From contig NZ_CP059902.1 of NCBI RefSeq assembly GCF_014127105.1, positions 591,001 to 655,000 on the forward strand: 64,000 nucleotides of DNA. The letters are read 5' to 3'. The notes under the pieces were generated by a model. The model did no database searches. It worked only from the letters and a program-made list of their open reading frames with translations, and was not told the origin of the DNA. The stretch comes from Devosia sp. MC521. GTDB lineage: Bacteria > Pseudomonadota > Alphaproteobacteria > Rhizobiales > Devosiaceae. Made by a program: the position numbers and the translations under genes. Positions 1-11,514 of this stretch are shown here, piece after piece (positions within the stretch are counted from its first letter, which is position 1; every line of letters starts with the position of its first letter).

Positions 1-276
1 GTTATCTGGCACGGCTGTTGACTGGTTCAGCCGTTGGGTTCTGTGATCTGCTGCCATGGACCCGACGTGATCGGAACGGCGCTGTCGTTTAATGGCACGT
101 CTTACCCGATCAACATCAGCTTTTTCCGGCTTTGAAAATGCTTACGACGACAATGCAGTCCTCGTTGGCACTGTAGGGCACAACGGCTTGAAACTGGGTC
201 CGTACTGTCGGCTTATCTGAGCGGGCGTCAGTGCGCGAGGAGAGAAGTAATGTTGGATCAGGCAGGGCACAAGACG
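1..276. other. No supported gene
   Basis: Left edge of the window, downstream of the minus-strand polymerase/ligase gene. Reading both strands I see only short open frames broken by stops and no recognisable motif. A partial plus-strand frame enters from the window edge and stops near base 92, too short to judge. Confidence 0.4.
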
Positions 277-1563
277 CTACTGCTGGATGCGCGGTGGTGA
301 CCATTCTGCACCAAATCGGCCGCCGAGATGATTGACTGTGATCCTCGCGGCCGAGGGCTTGGTTGTTTCTTGTTGAGGACTGGGAGCGGCCAGAAACAAT
401 AGTACCGCTACAGATAACTGTGTGCCGATATTGATATAGACCGGCTCGATCGCAAAAAGGACGAACGATGCGCCAATAAAGGCCGGGCCGATTTTTGGTC
501 GCCATGCGACGAAGTCATTGGTGCTTGCAGAACTTAGATTGGGTGTGCGCAAACCTTTGTAGACGCAAATAAGGAGTGCGGGGAGGAGCAAGGCGCTGCC
601 AATGATCCCTACGTCAAGCAGCATGTTGATAAACCCTGAATGCGCATTCAATGCCACTTCGTTGGTCGTGAAGGTTGTTTCCCTGGTGCGCAGCCCATAC
701 CCTACCACTGGGTTGCGCCAGAATAGGTCGATGGCTCGTTCCCAGTACTCTGTTCTTCCGGTTAGCCCTGACTCGGTACCTCGCGTAAGGTCGTCAAGAA
801 GGAGCACCCGCTGTTCGATCCATGCCCACAAAGGCCCTCGGAGCATGTGGTCAATCAAGAAAATGAACGATGCGGCGAACGCCATCGCGCTCAACAAGCC
901 GACCTTGAGCACAAGATTTCGGGTTGAGAACAATAGGAGGGCGAAGAAAAGGGCGGACGCGACAAGTGTCCCTCGCGATTGGCAAAACAAAATTACACCG
1001 ACCCCTAGCAGGGTAGTGGCAATTCGGGTCCGGCGCCTCCCAAACATGCCAAATGCCATAGCGACAAAGGCTAACTTGGCTAGGTCATTGGGAGGGATGA
1101 ACCCCAAGCTTCGCAAGCGGACGCCAAGAACAACGTACAGAACGGCAATAAACGCGAAAATGCCTACAGAGAAAAGCGCGAGGTGGCGCTCCATATCCCT
1201 GCCGGACCTCCAAAGCCTAACCATTGCGCTGAATACGGCAAGGTGAATGCAGCTAAAAAGAGCGGAATCTACAGGTGAAACGGAGAGAGGTGCCGACAGA
1301 AGTGTGTAACCGCAGAACAGCAGAAACAATCGGTGATGCGCTTGAATGGATGAAAAGCGCAGGGAGTTCAGGTAGCTACCACGCCAGAACAAAAATGCTG
1401 TTCCACAGAAAGCAAGGACCCCCGCCGCCTGATAAACCACAGGCGAACTAGAGTTTAGCGATACAAGTTGCTCCCAACTTCTGATACCTGTGTACGGCAT
1501 GAACATTAGGCAATTCCATGCAAGAAGGGCAAGCATCACAACCGGCGTGGCACTGACTTTCAT
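277..1563 (-). CDS. O-antigen ligase / Wzy-type polymerase family membrane protein
   Basis: 428 aa and almost entirely hydrophobic, with about ten to twelve predicted membrane segments. The larger periplasmic loop characteristic of the O-antigen ligase/polymerase (Wzy_C) family runs from about residue 255 to 305. It holds the family-type signature RTEYWERAIDLF, then VGYGLRTRE and NAHSGFINMLLDVGI, where the His is the conserved loop residue. The protein should act at the inner membrane, joining undecaprenyl-linked sugar repeats or ligating them to an acceptor. It is the third member of this family in the window (others at 57230 and 61827) but is clearly more divergent. It lies downstream of a glycosyltransferase on the same strand, consistent with an EPS operon. 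Polymerase versus ligase cannot be decided from sequence alone. Confidence 0.85.
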   Translation of the reverse strand: MKVSATPVVMLALLAWNCLMFMPYTGIRSWEQLVSLNSSSPVVYQAAGVLAFCGTAFLFWRGSYLNSLRFSSIQAHHRLFLLFCGYTLLSAPLSVSPVDSALFSCIHLAVFSAMVRLWRSGRDMERHLALFSVGIFAFIAVLYVVLGVRLRSLGFIPPNDLAKLAFVAMAFGMFGRRRTRIATTLLGVGVILFCQSRGTLVASALFFALLLFSTRNLVLKVGLLSAMAFAASFIFLIDHMLRGPLWAWIEQRVLLLDDLTRGTESGLTGRTEYWERAIDLFWRNPVVGYGLRTRETTFTTNEVALNAHSGFINMLLDVGIIGSALLLPALLICVYKGLRTPNLSSASTNDFVAWRPKIGPAFIGASFVLFAIEPVYINIGTQLSVAVLLFLAAPSPQQETTKPSAARITVNHLGGRFGAEWSPPRIQQ

Positions 1564-1603
1564 GCGAACTTTCCACCTTCGAGGGCTACACTTTTTGCCC
1601 TTT

Positions 1604-1858
1604 TCAGGCTGCTAAAATCCAACTACCAGCTAATCCCCCGCCATGCATCAGCATGGCGCACCGTGCCCCCGCTATTTTTCCAAGTCTGCTCCATGTCTTC
1701 AACCTTGCGTCGTACCCCAACGTTGACTTGGAGGGCTCATTGTCGGGGTTGGAGAGACGCGATCTCAAGTGGCGCAGGAGATCTTCCAAGTCGTCGTAAA
1801 CGTCGGCTGGCGCGGCTCGGCCGGTGACGGTAATAAAGGCGAGGGCGGATTGGCTCAT
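1604..1858 (-). CDS. Small hypothetical protein, coupled to the glycosyltransferase
   Basis: 84 aa. Its ATG overlaps the stop codon of the upstream glycosyltransferase in an ATGA arrangement, which suggests translational coupling. It ends 40 bases before the polymerase/ligase gene. The N-terminal half is acidic and probably helical (DVYDDLEDLLRHLRSRL); the C-terminus is Ala/Gly-rich. I recognise no family. It could be a real small EPS-operon protein, or a chance frame or remnant; the junction is the main support. Confidence 0.35.
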   Translation of the reverse strand: MSQSALAFITVTGRAAPADVYDDLEDLLRHLRSRLSNPDNEPSKSTLGYDARLKTWSRLGKIAGARCAMLMHGGGLAGSWILAA

Positions 1859-3024
1859 CTTGATCGCGCTCGCGAGTCAAGGGCGTACCGGTAGGCATGC
1901 AGATGGGCATCTACAGGGTCCTCTTTCCGAGCTAGCACAAATTCGCGGGCGGCGCGGCCGAATGCGTGCCGGTTCACGAGCACTTGACGGATGGCTAAGG
2001 AAAGGGCGCCCGCGTTCGGATTTGCTAGGCAACCTGTGTGCCCAGGACGTACTAAGTCGGGTAAGCTGCCAACATCTACCGACACCACAGGAAGGCCCAT
2101 AGCCATCGCTTCCGCCGTGACAAGCGAGGCGCCTTCGGCAACTGAAGTGAGAGCAAAAACATCAAAGACGCTCATTATTGCGGAGACTGGTGCATTCTGG
2201 GTACATAGCAAAACCCGACCGGGGAACCTGTCGTTGAGAGCTTTCGCGCGAGTGACAACCTCTCGGCGGTAATATGGAACGTTTGAAGGAACATCGTTGC
2301 CAACCACCAAGAATTTAAGGTGTGGGTTCTGCGGCAGCAGCAACGCAGCAGCGTCGAGTAGCAGTTCGTGACGTTTCTGCCATGCGCGGTTCCCTAACGT
2401 GCCGACAACAACTTCGTTTTCGTCCACACCGAACTGAGCCCGCATCGCCTCTCGGACCTTCAAATCCGGGTGGAATGCTTCTGTGTTTACGGAGGCTGAA
2501 AATGGAATTATCTCGTCGGCTATGTCGTCTAGGCCACCGTGCCGGGGGATCATGCTCTTACCGGAGGTCATAACGGCGTCAGCAGTCTTGGCTACGATCC
2601 GGCCCATCAGATTGCGAACTCGCTGCGGCCCCATGGTCGAGTGCAGTTGCCACACCAATGGCACCCGTGCTTTGGTGGCGGCGATAGCCGGCTGCAAAGC
2701 AAAAAGACCAGCTACTTCCACCACATCTGCACCATGCTCCTGAATAAGCTCGGTGACTCGTCTAACATCCCGGCGGAGACCGAGTAAGTATTTGGCTTGT
2801 GTAGCCGGATTCAGGGATCTTCTAAGCCGAACGAAGTCAACGGGAGCGACCAGCGCCCCGCTCGCTTCGAGGCGGCGCACTATTTCAGGATCACTTGCGG
2901 GCAGTGCTACTATTCTTTGAACTCCTGCCGCCTTCAGGCCTGGGGTCGTCTGTTCAATCATGCCATGTAGTCCGCCCCATTGGGGGGCGAGCAAAACGGA
3001 AAGGACACGGATGGGGAGTCTCAT
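1855..3024 (-). CDS. Family 4 (GT-B) glycosyltransferase
   Basis: 389 aa from the ATG at 3024; a TTG one codon earlier is possible. It has two Rossmann-like halves. The N-terminal half begins RVLSVLLAPQWGGLHGMIEQ, the usual acceptor-domain start with a Gly-rich loop. The C-terminal half has VVGTLGNRAWQKRHELLLDA, the hinge/donor start typical of GT4, and then the EX7E-type segment VAEGASLVTAEAMAMGLPVVS near residue 300, the nucleotide-sugar binding signature. It should add a sugar to a lipid-linked EPS intermediate on the cytosolic face of the membrane. Downstream on the same strand are a small ORF and a Wzy-type protein. Its own upstream region is interrupted 120 bases away by an IS21-family element, so it may have lost its native promoter or operon leader genes. 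Confidence 0.85.
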   Translation of the reverse strand: MRLPIRVLSVLLAPQWGGLHGMIEQTTPGLKAAGVQRIVALPASDPEIVRRLEASGALVAPVDFVRLRRSLNPATQAKYLLGLRRDVRRVTELIQEHGADVVEVAGLFALQPAIAATKARVPLVWQLHSTMGPQRVRNLMGRIVAKTADAVMTSGKSMIPRHGGLDDIADEIIPFSASVNTEAFHPDLKVREAMRAQFGVDENEVVVGTLGNRAWQKRHELLLDAAALLLPQNPHLKFLVVGNDVPSNVPYYRREVVTRAKALNDRFPGRVLLCTQNAPVSAIMSVFDVFALTSVAEGASLVTAEAMAMGLPVVSVDVGSLPDLVRPGHTGCLANPNAGALSLAIRQVLVNRHAFGRAAREFVLARKEDPVDAHLHAYRYALDSRARSR

Positions 3025-3193
3025 CAATCAAAGACCTTCGGAGTCGTCGTGTTGCAATCTTATGTTCCATCACGTCGCTCTAAGCTAGCTCCGTCTACGG
3101 ACGATCGCCGCCAAGGGTCTCTAGGCCAAGGTCATTGCACTGAGTATAGCGCGGCAATCTGGATGAGACGCTGGCGACAATCAGGATGAGATT

Positions 3194-5703
<2,510 letters not shown>

Positions 5704-5786
5704 CTACGCCCTGCCTGCGACACGCACCAACAGCTCCGTCTCATCCTGATTGACGCTGAGTCTCACCCTGTTTGACGCGCAGCACA

Positions 5787-6122
5787 CTGAGCTAGCGTTT
5801 CTCCGGGCAGGGGTGAAGCACCATCCCGAGCGACAGAATTGGGCGCTCATTGCTATTGGTACTTGGCAGAAGGTCAGCCCCAAGTGTCCCTGCCTCGGCC
5901 TGATATTCCCCACTTCTACGAGCCTCCTCCCATCAACGGGTCCACCATGAGCAAGAAAGCCACGGTCGCGAACATTATTCGCGGCGCCGTTCGGAGGTTT
6001 CAGGCAGTGCCGTGCCGCAAACTCGGCGGCCACTGCGGTCAAAGAGGCCGCCGCCGTCGTGACCAACCAGACAAACAAGGGGCCCTAGTTCAGGTCCTGT
6101 GTCTGAATAGCCACTGGAGTAG
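5787..6122. other. No supported gene; former flank of the IS21 insertion
   Basis: Starts with the right copy of the CTGAG duplication and would have been contiguous with the sequence upstream of the glycosyltransferase before insertion. Short frames on both strands lack recognisable domains. Probably debris. Confidence 0.4.
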
Positions 6123-6363
6123 CAGACGCCTTCCAATAAAGAGTTCAAACGCGATGCGGCGTGTCAGATCACCGAGCAGGGCTTTAGGGTTTCCGAGGTT
6201 TCGCAGCTCCTAGACGTGAATGCGCATTCACTGTGCGAGTGGCGCAAGAAACATGCATCGAACGTTTCAAGATTGGGGTCAGGCAGAAGAGACCCCGCAG
6301 TTAAGGCGGGACCTGGCGCAGGTCACTGAGGAGGGCGACGTCCTAAAAAGCAGGCAGTTAGCG
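6123..6363 (+). pseudogene. IS3-family OrfA remnant
   Basis: Reading from 6123 gives NKEFKRDAACQITEQGF and SQLLDVNAHSLCEWRKKH, the helix-turn-helix start of IS3-type OrfA proteins. After a frame change around 6285 the coiled-coil end of OrfA follows as LRRDLAQVTEEGDVLKSRQL (compare the usual LRRELARVTEERDILKKA). There is no OrfB catalytic half; the match stops where an IS30-like piece begins. A decayed, frameshifted fragment. Confidence 0.75.
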
Positions 6364-6470
6364 TTTTCGTTGCTGACACGTTGCCAGAGACTTTGAGGAT
6401 CGCAGAAGTACACGGCAACGTCGGCTGGAATGGTGAGCCGCCTGTGGTGCTCGAACTCCATGCCACGATC
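6345..6470 (-). pseudogene. IS30-family transposase remnant
   Basis: Minus-strand translation reads DRGMEFEHHRRLTIPADVAVYFCDPQSLWQRVSNENANCLL, split here at 20 residues: DRGMEFEHHRRLTIPADVAV then YFCDPQSLWQRVSNENANCL. This matches the second-Asp to Glu part of IS30 transposases (typically DRGTEFxxH...[21 protein letters not shown]). Only about 40 residues survive, abutting the IS3 remnant. A nested or scrambled fragment. Confidence 0.7.
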
Positions 6471-7017
6471 CTATCAGGGAGGTCATCAAACCCTGAGGGC
6501 TGGCGCTACGCAATCAAAGGCATCAGTCAGAAGACGATGGCGAAGTGGTTCCGGCACCCTGATCCCACTCGATGATTGCCTCCATACCTTGCAGCCGAGG
6601 ATCCCGCACCTTATGCCCGGTCATCACATCGCTACTGCAAGGTGACGGCGTTTTTAGGCTCCCCGATGTGCCAGCGATAAGGTGCGGAAAGGGAAGTTGG
6701 CGTACGTAGCAAATGTGCGGTGAATGTGCCGAGGTAAGTGCGAATCACCCCATGCCTCAGCATTACGGTCAGAATGGGTACGACCAAGGCGGACTAGGTG
6801 TTCGTGGCGAGCGGACTGGAACTTGGTCCTGCAGAGGCGGCGTCTGTCCGATAACGCCCCTTGCCCGACATGCAGCTGACGTGCCGAAGTCCGACGAGCA
6901 CGGGATTGCCAGGCGGGACGCGCATCCAGGCCCGCGCCGGGTCAGAATGCAATTTGGCTGTCAGCTAGGCTGTGTAGAACGAGAAGCTGGCGCACATGGC
7001 TGGTCGGGATGAGGCGG
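6471..7017. other. No supported gene; insertion-sequence debris
   Basis: About 550 bases between the IS30 remnant and the target duplication of the IS256 element. Open frames of up to 99 codons on the plus strand show biased, low-information composition and no recognisable motif. Probably decayed mobile DNA. Confidence 0.4.
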
Positions 7018-7025
7018 AGCGCGTT

Positions 7026-8449
7026 GGTCGTGTCCCGGGACGTGGTGTAACTGAGGTGGTCAAGCCGCTCGCGAGCGCGCCATTAGGAGCGCCGTAGCGA
7101 GCGAGCGGCTGGGTGGTCATCGACGGATTTCCGGTAAGGTCTGGTTGCTTACCCCAACCCTGCACCTGAAGGACCACCGATGACCGACACGATGATGAAC
7201 CTGCGCACGCTGGTAGAGAAGACCCCCGACGCCGATATTCTGCGTGAGATGATTGGCTTCGCTGCCGAACGGCTGATGGAGATGGAAGTGGGTGCCGCCA
7301 CTGGGGCCGGCTATGGCGAAAAGAGCGCCGAGCGGCGGGTCCAGCGCAATGGCTACCGCGAGCGGGACTGGGAGACGCGGGCCGGCACGGTCGAGCTGCG
7401 CATCCCCAAGCTGCGCAAGGGCAGCTACTTCCCGGGCTTTCTGGAACCTCGGCGGCTGGCCGAGAAGGCTCTTACCGCGGTGATCCAGGAGGCGTACATC
7501 CAGGGCATCTCAACCCGTTCGGTGGACGACCTGGTCAAAGCCATGGGCATGAGTGGCATCTCCAAGAGCCAGGTCAGCCGGCTCTGCGAGGAGATCGATG
7601 GGCGGGTGAAGGCCTTCCTCGAGCGGCCGATCGAGGGCGATTGGCCCTACCTGTGGATCGACGCCACTTACCTCAAGGTACGCAGGGGCGGCCGCATCGT
7701 CTCGGTGGCAGCCATCATGGCGGTGGGCGTCAATGCGGATGGCCGGCGCGAGGTGCTGGGCATGGAGATCGGCACCTCGGAGGCCGAGGCGATCTGGACC
7801 GAGTTCCTGCGCAAGCTGACCCGCCGCGGCCTGCGAGGCGTGAAGCTGGTGATCTCCGATGCCCATGAGGGCATCAAGGCGGCCGTCACCAAGGTGCTTT
7901 GTGCCACATGGCAACGCTGCCGAGTCCACTTCATGCGCAACGTCCTTGCCCATGCCGGCAAGAGCGGTCGCCGCGTGGCCAGTGCCTTTATCGCCACGGC
8001 CTTCGCTCAGGAGACGCCGGAGGCCGCCAGCACCCAATGGCGCGCCGTTGCCGACCAGATCCGTCCGCGGGTGCCCAAGCTCGCCACCATCATGGACGAG
8101 GCCGAGCACGACGTCCTTGCCTACATGAGCTTCCCCAGGGAGCATCGGGCCAAGCTGCATAGCAACAACCCGATAGAACGGGTGAATGGCGAGGTGAAGC
8201 GGCGGACCGAGGTGGTGGGCATCTTCCCCAACGAGGATGCCATCGTCCGGCTCGTTGGCGCCATCCTGCTTGAGCAGAACGATGAGTGGGCTGTGCAGCG
8301 CGCCAGATACATGACGCTGGAATCCGTCGCCCCGTTGAGCGATGATCCCCTCGTCAGCCTGCCGGCAGTCCCCGCACGCTGACCAACCCGGCCAAGCCGG
8401 ATATGCGTGGAGGCCCTGCCTCAGTTACACCACGCCGAGGGACACGATC
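7026..8449 (+). mobile_element. IS256-family insertion sequence, copy 1 (1424 bp)
   Basis: The left end GGTCGTGTCCCGGGACGTGG (7026 on) and the inverted right end (to 8449) agree at 27 of 31 positions. A perfect 8-bp target duplication AGCGCGTT lies at 7018-7025 and 8450-8457. An internal hairpin (arms 7063-7072 and 7101-7110, AGCCGCTCGC and its complement) lies upstream of the transposase and could block read-through into it. The same element recurs at 52631-54054. Confidence 0.95.
7180..8382 (+). CDS. IS256-family (mutator-type) transposase, copy 1
   Basis: 400 aa, full length for the family. The DDE triad is visible: Asp in [14 protein letters not shown] (about residue 160), Asp in [14 protein letters not shown] (about 225) and Glu in [14 protein letters not shown] (about 335). 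The N-terminal [20 protein letters not shown] segment is the standard DNA-binding start. An ATG with GAAGGACCACCG upstream fits. It differs from copy 2 by one visible amino acid (Gly in VGVNADG here, Ala there) and one silent change, implying recent amplification. Confidence 0.97.
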   Translation: MTDTMMNLRTLVEKTPDADILREMIGFAAERLMEMEVGAATGAGYGEKSAERRVQRNGYRERDWETRAGTVELRIPKLRKGSYFPGFLEPRRLAEKALTAVIQEAYIQGISTRSVDDLVKAMGMSGISKSQVSRLCEEIDGRVKAFLERPIEGDWPYLWIDATYLKVRRGGRIVSVAAIMAVGVNADGRREVLGMEIGTSEAEAIWTEFLRKLTRRGLRGVKLVISDAHEGIKAAVTKVLCATWQRCRVHFMRNVLAHAGKSGRRVASAFIATAFAQETPEAASTQWRAVADQIRPRVPKLATIMDEAEHDVLAYMSFPREHRAKLHSNNPIERVNGEVKRRTEVVGIFPNEDAIVRLVGAILLEQNDEWAVQRARYMTLESVAPLSDDPLVSLPAVPAR

Positions 8450-8457
8450 AGCGCGTT

Positions 8458-9667
8458 TCCAAAATCATTGGGTTAACTGGAGCGTCACCGTGCCCCCGGA
8501 CCATTCTGGGTCTGTGTACCCGCAAGCTGCCGGCAACTTTTCCGCAACTTGCCCGGAAAGACACAAGTGCTGATTGAACACAGGACCGGAATGAAATTTC
8601 TCCTACTCAGGCGCCCGCCGCCTCTGCTTCGGTAGTCTGTTCGACCCGCTCCAGGCGGGCAGAGCACGCAGCGATGGTGATGAAACGAGATGGCAGGAAC
8701 CCGTTCACCGGTTCGATTTTTCCTGTGCCCGGACGGAAGCCCGGCTGAACTTGCTTACTGGAAGGGCACCGATCGGTCATGACCTGCTGGGCTCGAAGGG
8801 GCAGAGTTCACCTGGCCGCGGACAGTTCAAGGCCCGTCTCCTGAACTCGATCGCAGGCAAGTTCGGCGGTCGTGGAAGGGAGCTCCCGAAGCGTTGGCAT
8901 GACTGCGGCAGGAGGCCCCGGGGGCTTGTCTTTTTGCGGGGATGGTGGCGCCGGACCTGGTGAATTCAGGTCATGCTCCATGCCGCCGAACTCCCCGACG
9001 ACATTTCCATCTCAACAGGCCGAACCGTCAGTACGGCCGGCTTGTTCACGATAGCGCACCCCATTTGCACCAAATCGCTTTAAGATGGGAAGAGGAGGGG
9101 TAGGGGGAAAACGACTTGTAGGTTTGTGCGCGAGGCATCGCTACTAAAATCGATTATGAACTGATCGTTTTCGGCGAAAGATGGTACGAGATGGCCAGTG
9201 ACATTCTGACCGCTACGCACCGCAAAGTCATATGCTCACTTATTGGTTCACAGTCCCATATAGGGCATTGCAAAGTGACGCTCGTCGACCGGTGTTCTCG
9301 CGCGCATATGCAAGGTTGCTCAGTCAAAATGGCCGCTAAGCTGTTTTGGATACCTCCGTGAATTGATGTCTCGAGAACGGGCAATTCGCATGCTTAAGCT
9401 CGAGCCCCTGCCCGGCAACATTGTTCGCCGATATTCTCGATCTGGCTAGAGTGCATTGTGCGCATCGTGGGATGTTCAGTTCCGAAGCGACTTTATCCGT
9501 TGCACCTCTGCAATGTTACTGTCACAGCCTGGCTCATCGGGGTATCGGCCAGAGCTGTCTGGCCAGCAAATCTGAAGGATAGGTGTCTGTGCCAGAGCGT
9601 TGCGCTTGTTATAGACATTCGTGAGAAACATCGCCCTGTCTAATAAGAGAAATCCCACCATTTGACT
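8458..9667. other. No supported gene (1.2 kb)
   Basis: Between the IS256 right flank and the end of the alpha/beta hydrolase. GC-rich short frames fill the first 600 bases, consistent with old mobile-element debris. The last 600 bases are lower in GC and show no credible coding frame. I recognise no domain, tRNA or repeat. Confidence 0.4.
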
Positions 9668-10465
9668 TTATAGCTCAGCTACAAAGTGATGGATGCACTC
9701 AGCCACCAGTTCTGGCGATTGCACGCACATGAAGTGGCCTGCTGAAATTTCGCGAACTTCCCGGTTTGGAATTTTGGCCGTGGCGTCGTCCAGGAATGCT
9801 CTTGGAGCATGAGGGTCATACTCGCCAGCGAGTACCAACACTGGCATAGTCAAACCGCCCAAGTGTTCCCTTAGGTCTAGCTCAAGTAGCATGCGATGCG
9901 TTGCAGCATAACCGCGATGGTCTGCTCCCAGCCACCGCGAAATCACGTGTTCTTTCTGTGCGTTACTGCTCCAAAGGTGTTCTGGGAAAGACCGACCAAC
10001 GACGATTTCGGCAATCTCCCGCATGCCATTAGCTTCGAGGCGATTAGCCATTTCATGCCCTGCAGCCCGACGCTCTTCCGATATGAAAAGCGCAGGCGCG
10101 GCGAGCACTAATGCTTTGACGCGATCAGGGGCGCTGAGGGCAACTTGTGTAGCGATAGACGCGCCCACCGCTGCACCCAACAAGACAATTGGCTCGGCGA
10201 TTTGGTGGTGATCGAGCAGGCCAATAAAGTCGTCTGCTAGTGTGCGAACGTTGAAAGGACCAGCGACCTTCTCGGACAGTCCCATACCCCGCTGGTCTGC
10301 GCGTAACACCGAATAATGCGGGGCCAAGAGAGGGACCAAATCGTCAAAACTGTTCAGGCTGCCCCCCAACTCATGGATGAGCCCCAAAGTCACCGATCCT
10401 CCTTCAGTGAAGGTAGAGCGGAGCGCTATTCCATTGATTTGACTGAACTGTGTCGTTTCGATCAT
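9668..10465 (-). CDS. Alpha/beta hydrolase-fold protein without the nucleophile serine
   Basis: 265 aa from the ATG at 10465, which has AAGGGGTGA upstream; a GTG at 10477 overlapping the previous stop is possible. The fold is clear: HELGGSLNSFDDL oxyanion segment, LRADQRGMGLSEK after strand 4, Asp218 in AGEYDPHAP and His244 in SAGHFMCVQ. The nucleophile elbow reads LLGAAVGASIA, where families normally have LVGHSMGG, so the Ser position (99) is Ala. It may therefore not be a classical serine hydrolase; a lyase or oxygenase-like role, or loss of activity, is possible. It lies directly downstream of and is probably coupled to the metallo-beta-lactamase-fold gene, at the edge of the catabolic island. 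Confidence 0.85.
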   Translation of the reverse strand: MIETTQFSQINGIALRSTFTEGGSVTLGLIHELGGSLNSFDDLVPLLAPHYSVLRADQRGMGLSEKVAGPFNVRTLADDFIGLLDHHQIAEPIVLLGAAVGASIATQVALSAPDRVKALVLAAPALFISEERRAAGHEMANRLEANGMREIAEIVVGRSFPEHLWSSNAQKEHVISRWLGADHRGYAATHRMLLELDLREHLGGLTMPVLVLAGEYDPHAPRAFLDDATAKIPNREVREISAGHFMCVQSPELVAECIHHFVAEL

Positions 10466-10473
10466 CGCGCAGT

Positions 10474-11343
10474 TCACCCCTTGAATGCTTCGTAGCTGTA
10501 GCCGGAAGGGGTCTTGTGGACATAACCGCAGTGCGAGTTGCCGAAGTGCGCGGGTAGCAAGAGCGTATTGTAGTCAGCAGCTTCTGCGAGAACCTTGGCG
10601 CGGGTTGTACGGGCGGTTTCTTGGTCTTCGCAATAGCGCGAGTTCCAGCTCGGGTGATAGACCTGAATAGGCTGGTGTAGGACGTCAGCGATACACATCG
10701 CCGACTGGCCCTGGCTTTGAACACGCACGCCCATTTGACCGGGGCTATGACCGGGCAGGGGGATAAGGCTCAGGCCTTCACCTAAATCCTCTGTGCCTTC
10801 AACAGTTTCGAGTAAGCCGGCATCGACCAGTGGTCTAACGCTATCGTTGTAGACTTGCCATGTGGCTGGTGGGCGGGCCGCAGCGCCTCGCTCCGGGTCG
10901 CGATGCGCCAACTCGATCGCTGATACAATGTGCCGTGTGTTGGGGAAGGTTGGCACCCATTTGTCGTTATCCAGCAGTGTATTCCAACCCACATGGTCCA
11001 AATGAAGATGGGTTAGGATCACGAGATCAAGCCGGTCACGGGTGATGCCCTTTTGTGCAAGACCTTCGAGGAACGGCGTATGTAGGCCGCCAAATCGTGG
11101 TGAAGTCGGACGGACTTTGTCGTTGCCTGCACCAGTATCGACAAGGATCGTGCGCGTAGGTGTTCGAATGATCCAGCTTAAGACGCCGACATAAAACCCA
11201 TTTTCTTCAGTAAAATAGTCCGGTGTAAGCCAAGAACTGTGTCCGGCGAGGTCATCGCTAGTCATCTCGCCAAACAGTTCAGGTGGGTCGTAAACCACCA
11301 GTTCCTCTACCCAATCTATGATGATGTCGCCGACTCTAATCAT
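10474..11343 (-). CDS. Metallo-beta-lactamase-fold hydrolase (lactonase-like)
   Basis: 289 aa from the ATG at 11343, preceded by AAAGGGGAA at good spacing; a longer frame upstream is unlikely. The metal site is complete: THLHLDHVGW (HxHxDH at residues 112-117), a His in PLPGHSPGQMG, an Asp in CIADVLHQP and a His in LLPAHFGNSHCG. The layout resembles the N-acyl homoserine lactonase-like branch, which hydrolyses lactones or esters. It is divergently transcribed from the ABC importer, and its stop overlaps the GTG alternative of the hydrolase gene. In this context it more likely opens a lactone or thioester intermediate of the catabolic substrate than a signal molecule, but that is inference. 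Confidence 0.88.
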   Translation of the reverse strand: MIRVGDIIIDWVEELVVYDPPELFGEMTSDDLAGHSSWLTPDYFTEENGFYVGVLSWIIRTPTRTILVDTGAGNDKVRPTSPRFGGLHTPFLEGLAQKGITRDRLDLVILTHLHLDHVGWNTLLDNDKWVPTFPNTRHIVSAIELAHRDPERGAAARPPATWQVYNDSVRPLVDAGLLETVEGTEDLGEGLSLIPLPGHSPGQMGVRVQSQGQSAMCIADVLHQPIQVYHPSWNSRYCEDQETARTTRAKVLAEAADYNTLLLPAHFGNSHCGYVHKTPSGYSYEAFKG

Positions 11344-11396
11344 CGTTTTTCCCCTTTGTTTGGGCGCCAATCTACGCAAAGGCACTCAGCTGTAAC

Positions 11397-11435
11397 TTTG
11401 CAAGAATTGGCAACAACGTTTGCAGATTGTGCCGC
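11397..11435. promoter_or_regulatory. Tandem candidate operator between MBL gene and livG-like operon
   Basis: Two copies of TTTGCA-N5 sites start at 11397 (TTTGCAAGAATTGGCAA) and 11419 (TTTGCAGATTGTGCC), exactly 22 bases apart, in the divergent intergenic region. The same core occurs at 19331, 20456, 25419 and 30599. The format suits a LysR-type regulator. The second half-sites are imperfect. Confidence 0.45.
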
Positions 11436-11514
11436 TTGTTGAAGTTTCTCTACCTGCCAAGATCGCTGGCTATGACAAAAGGCCGCACCCAAGCGCCTGT
11501 CAGGGGGAATTCTA

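Noticed and set aside
7510..8160. 216-codon frame antisense to the IS256 transposase
   Set aside because: It appears in both IS copies only because the element is duplicated; the sense frame has all DDE motifs.
10474..11343. Dedicated quorum-quenching lactonase
   Set aside because: The metal site fits but so do many other MBL enzymes, and the catabolic context favours a pathway intermediate.
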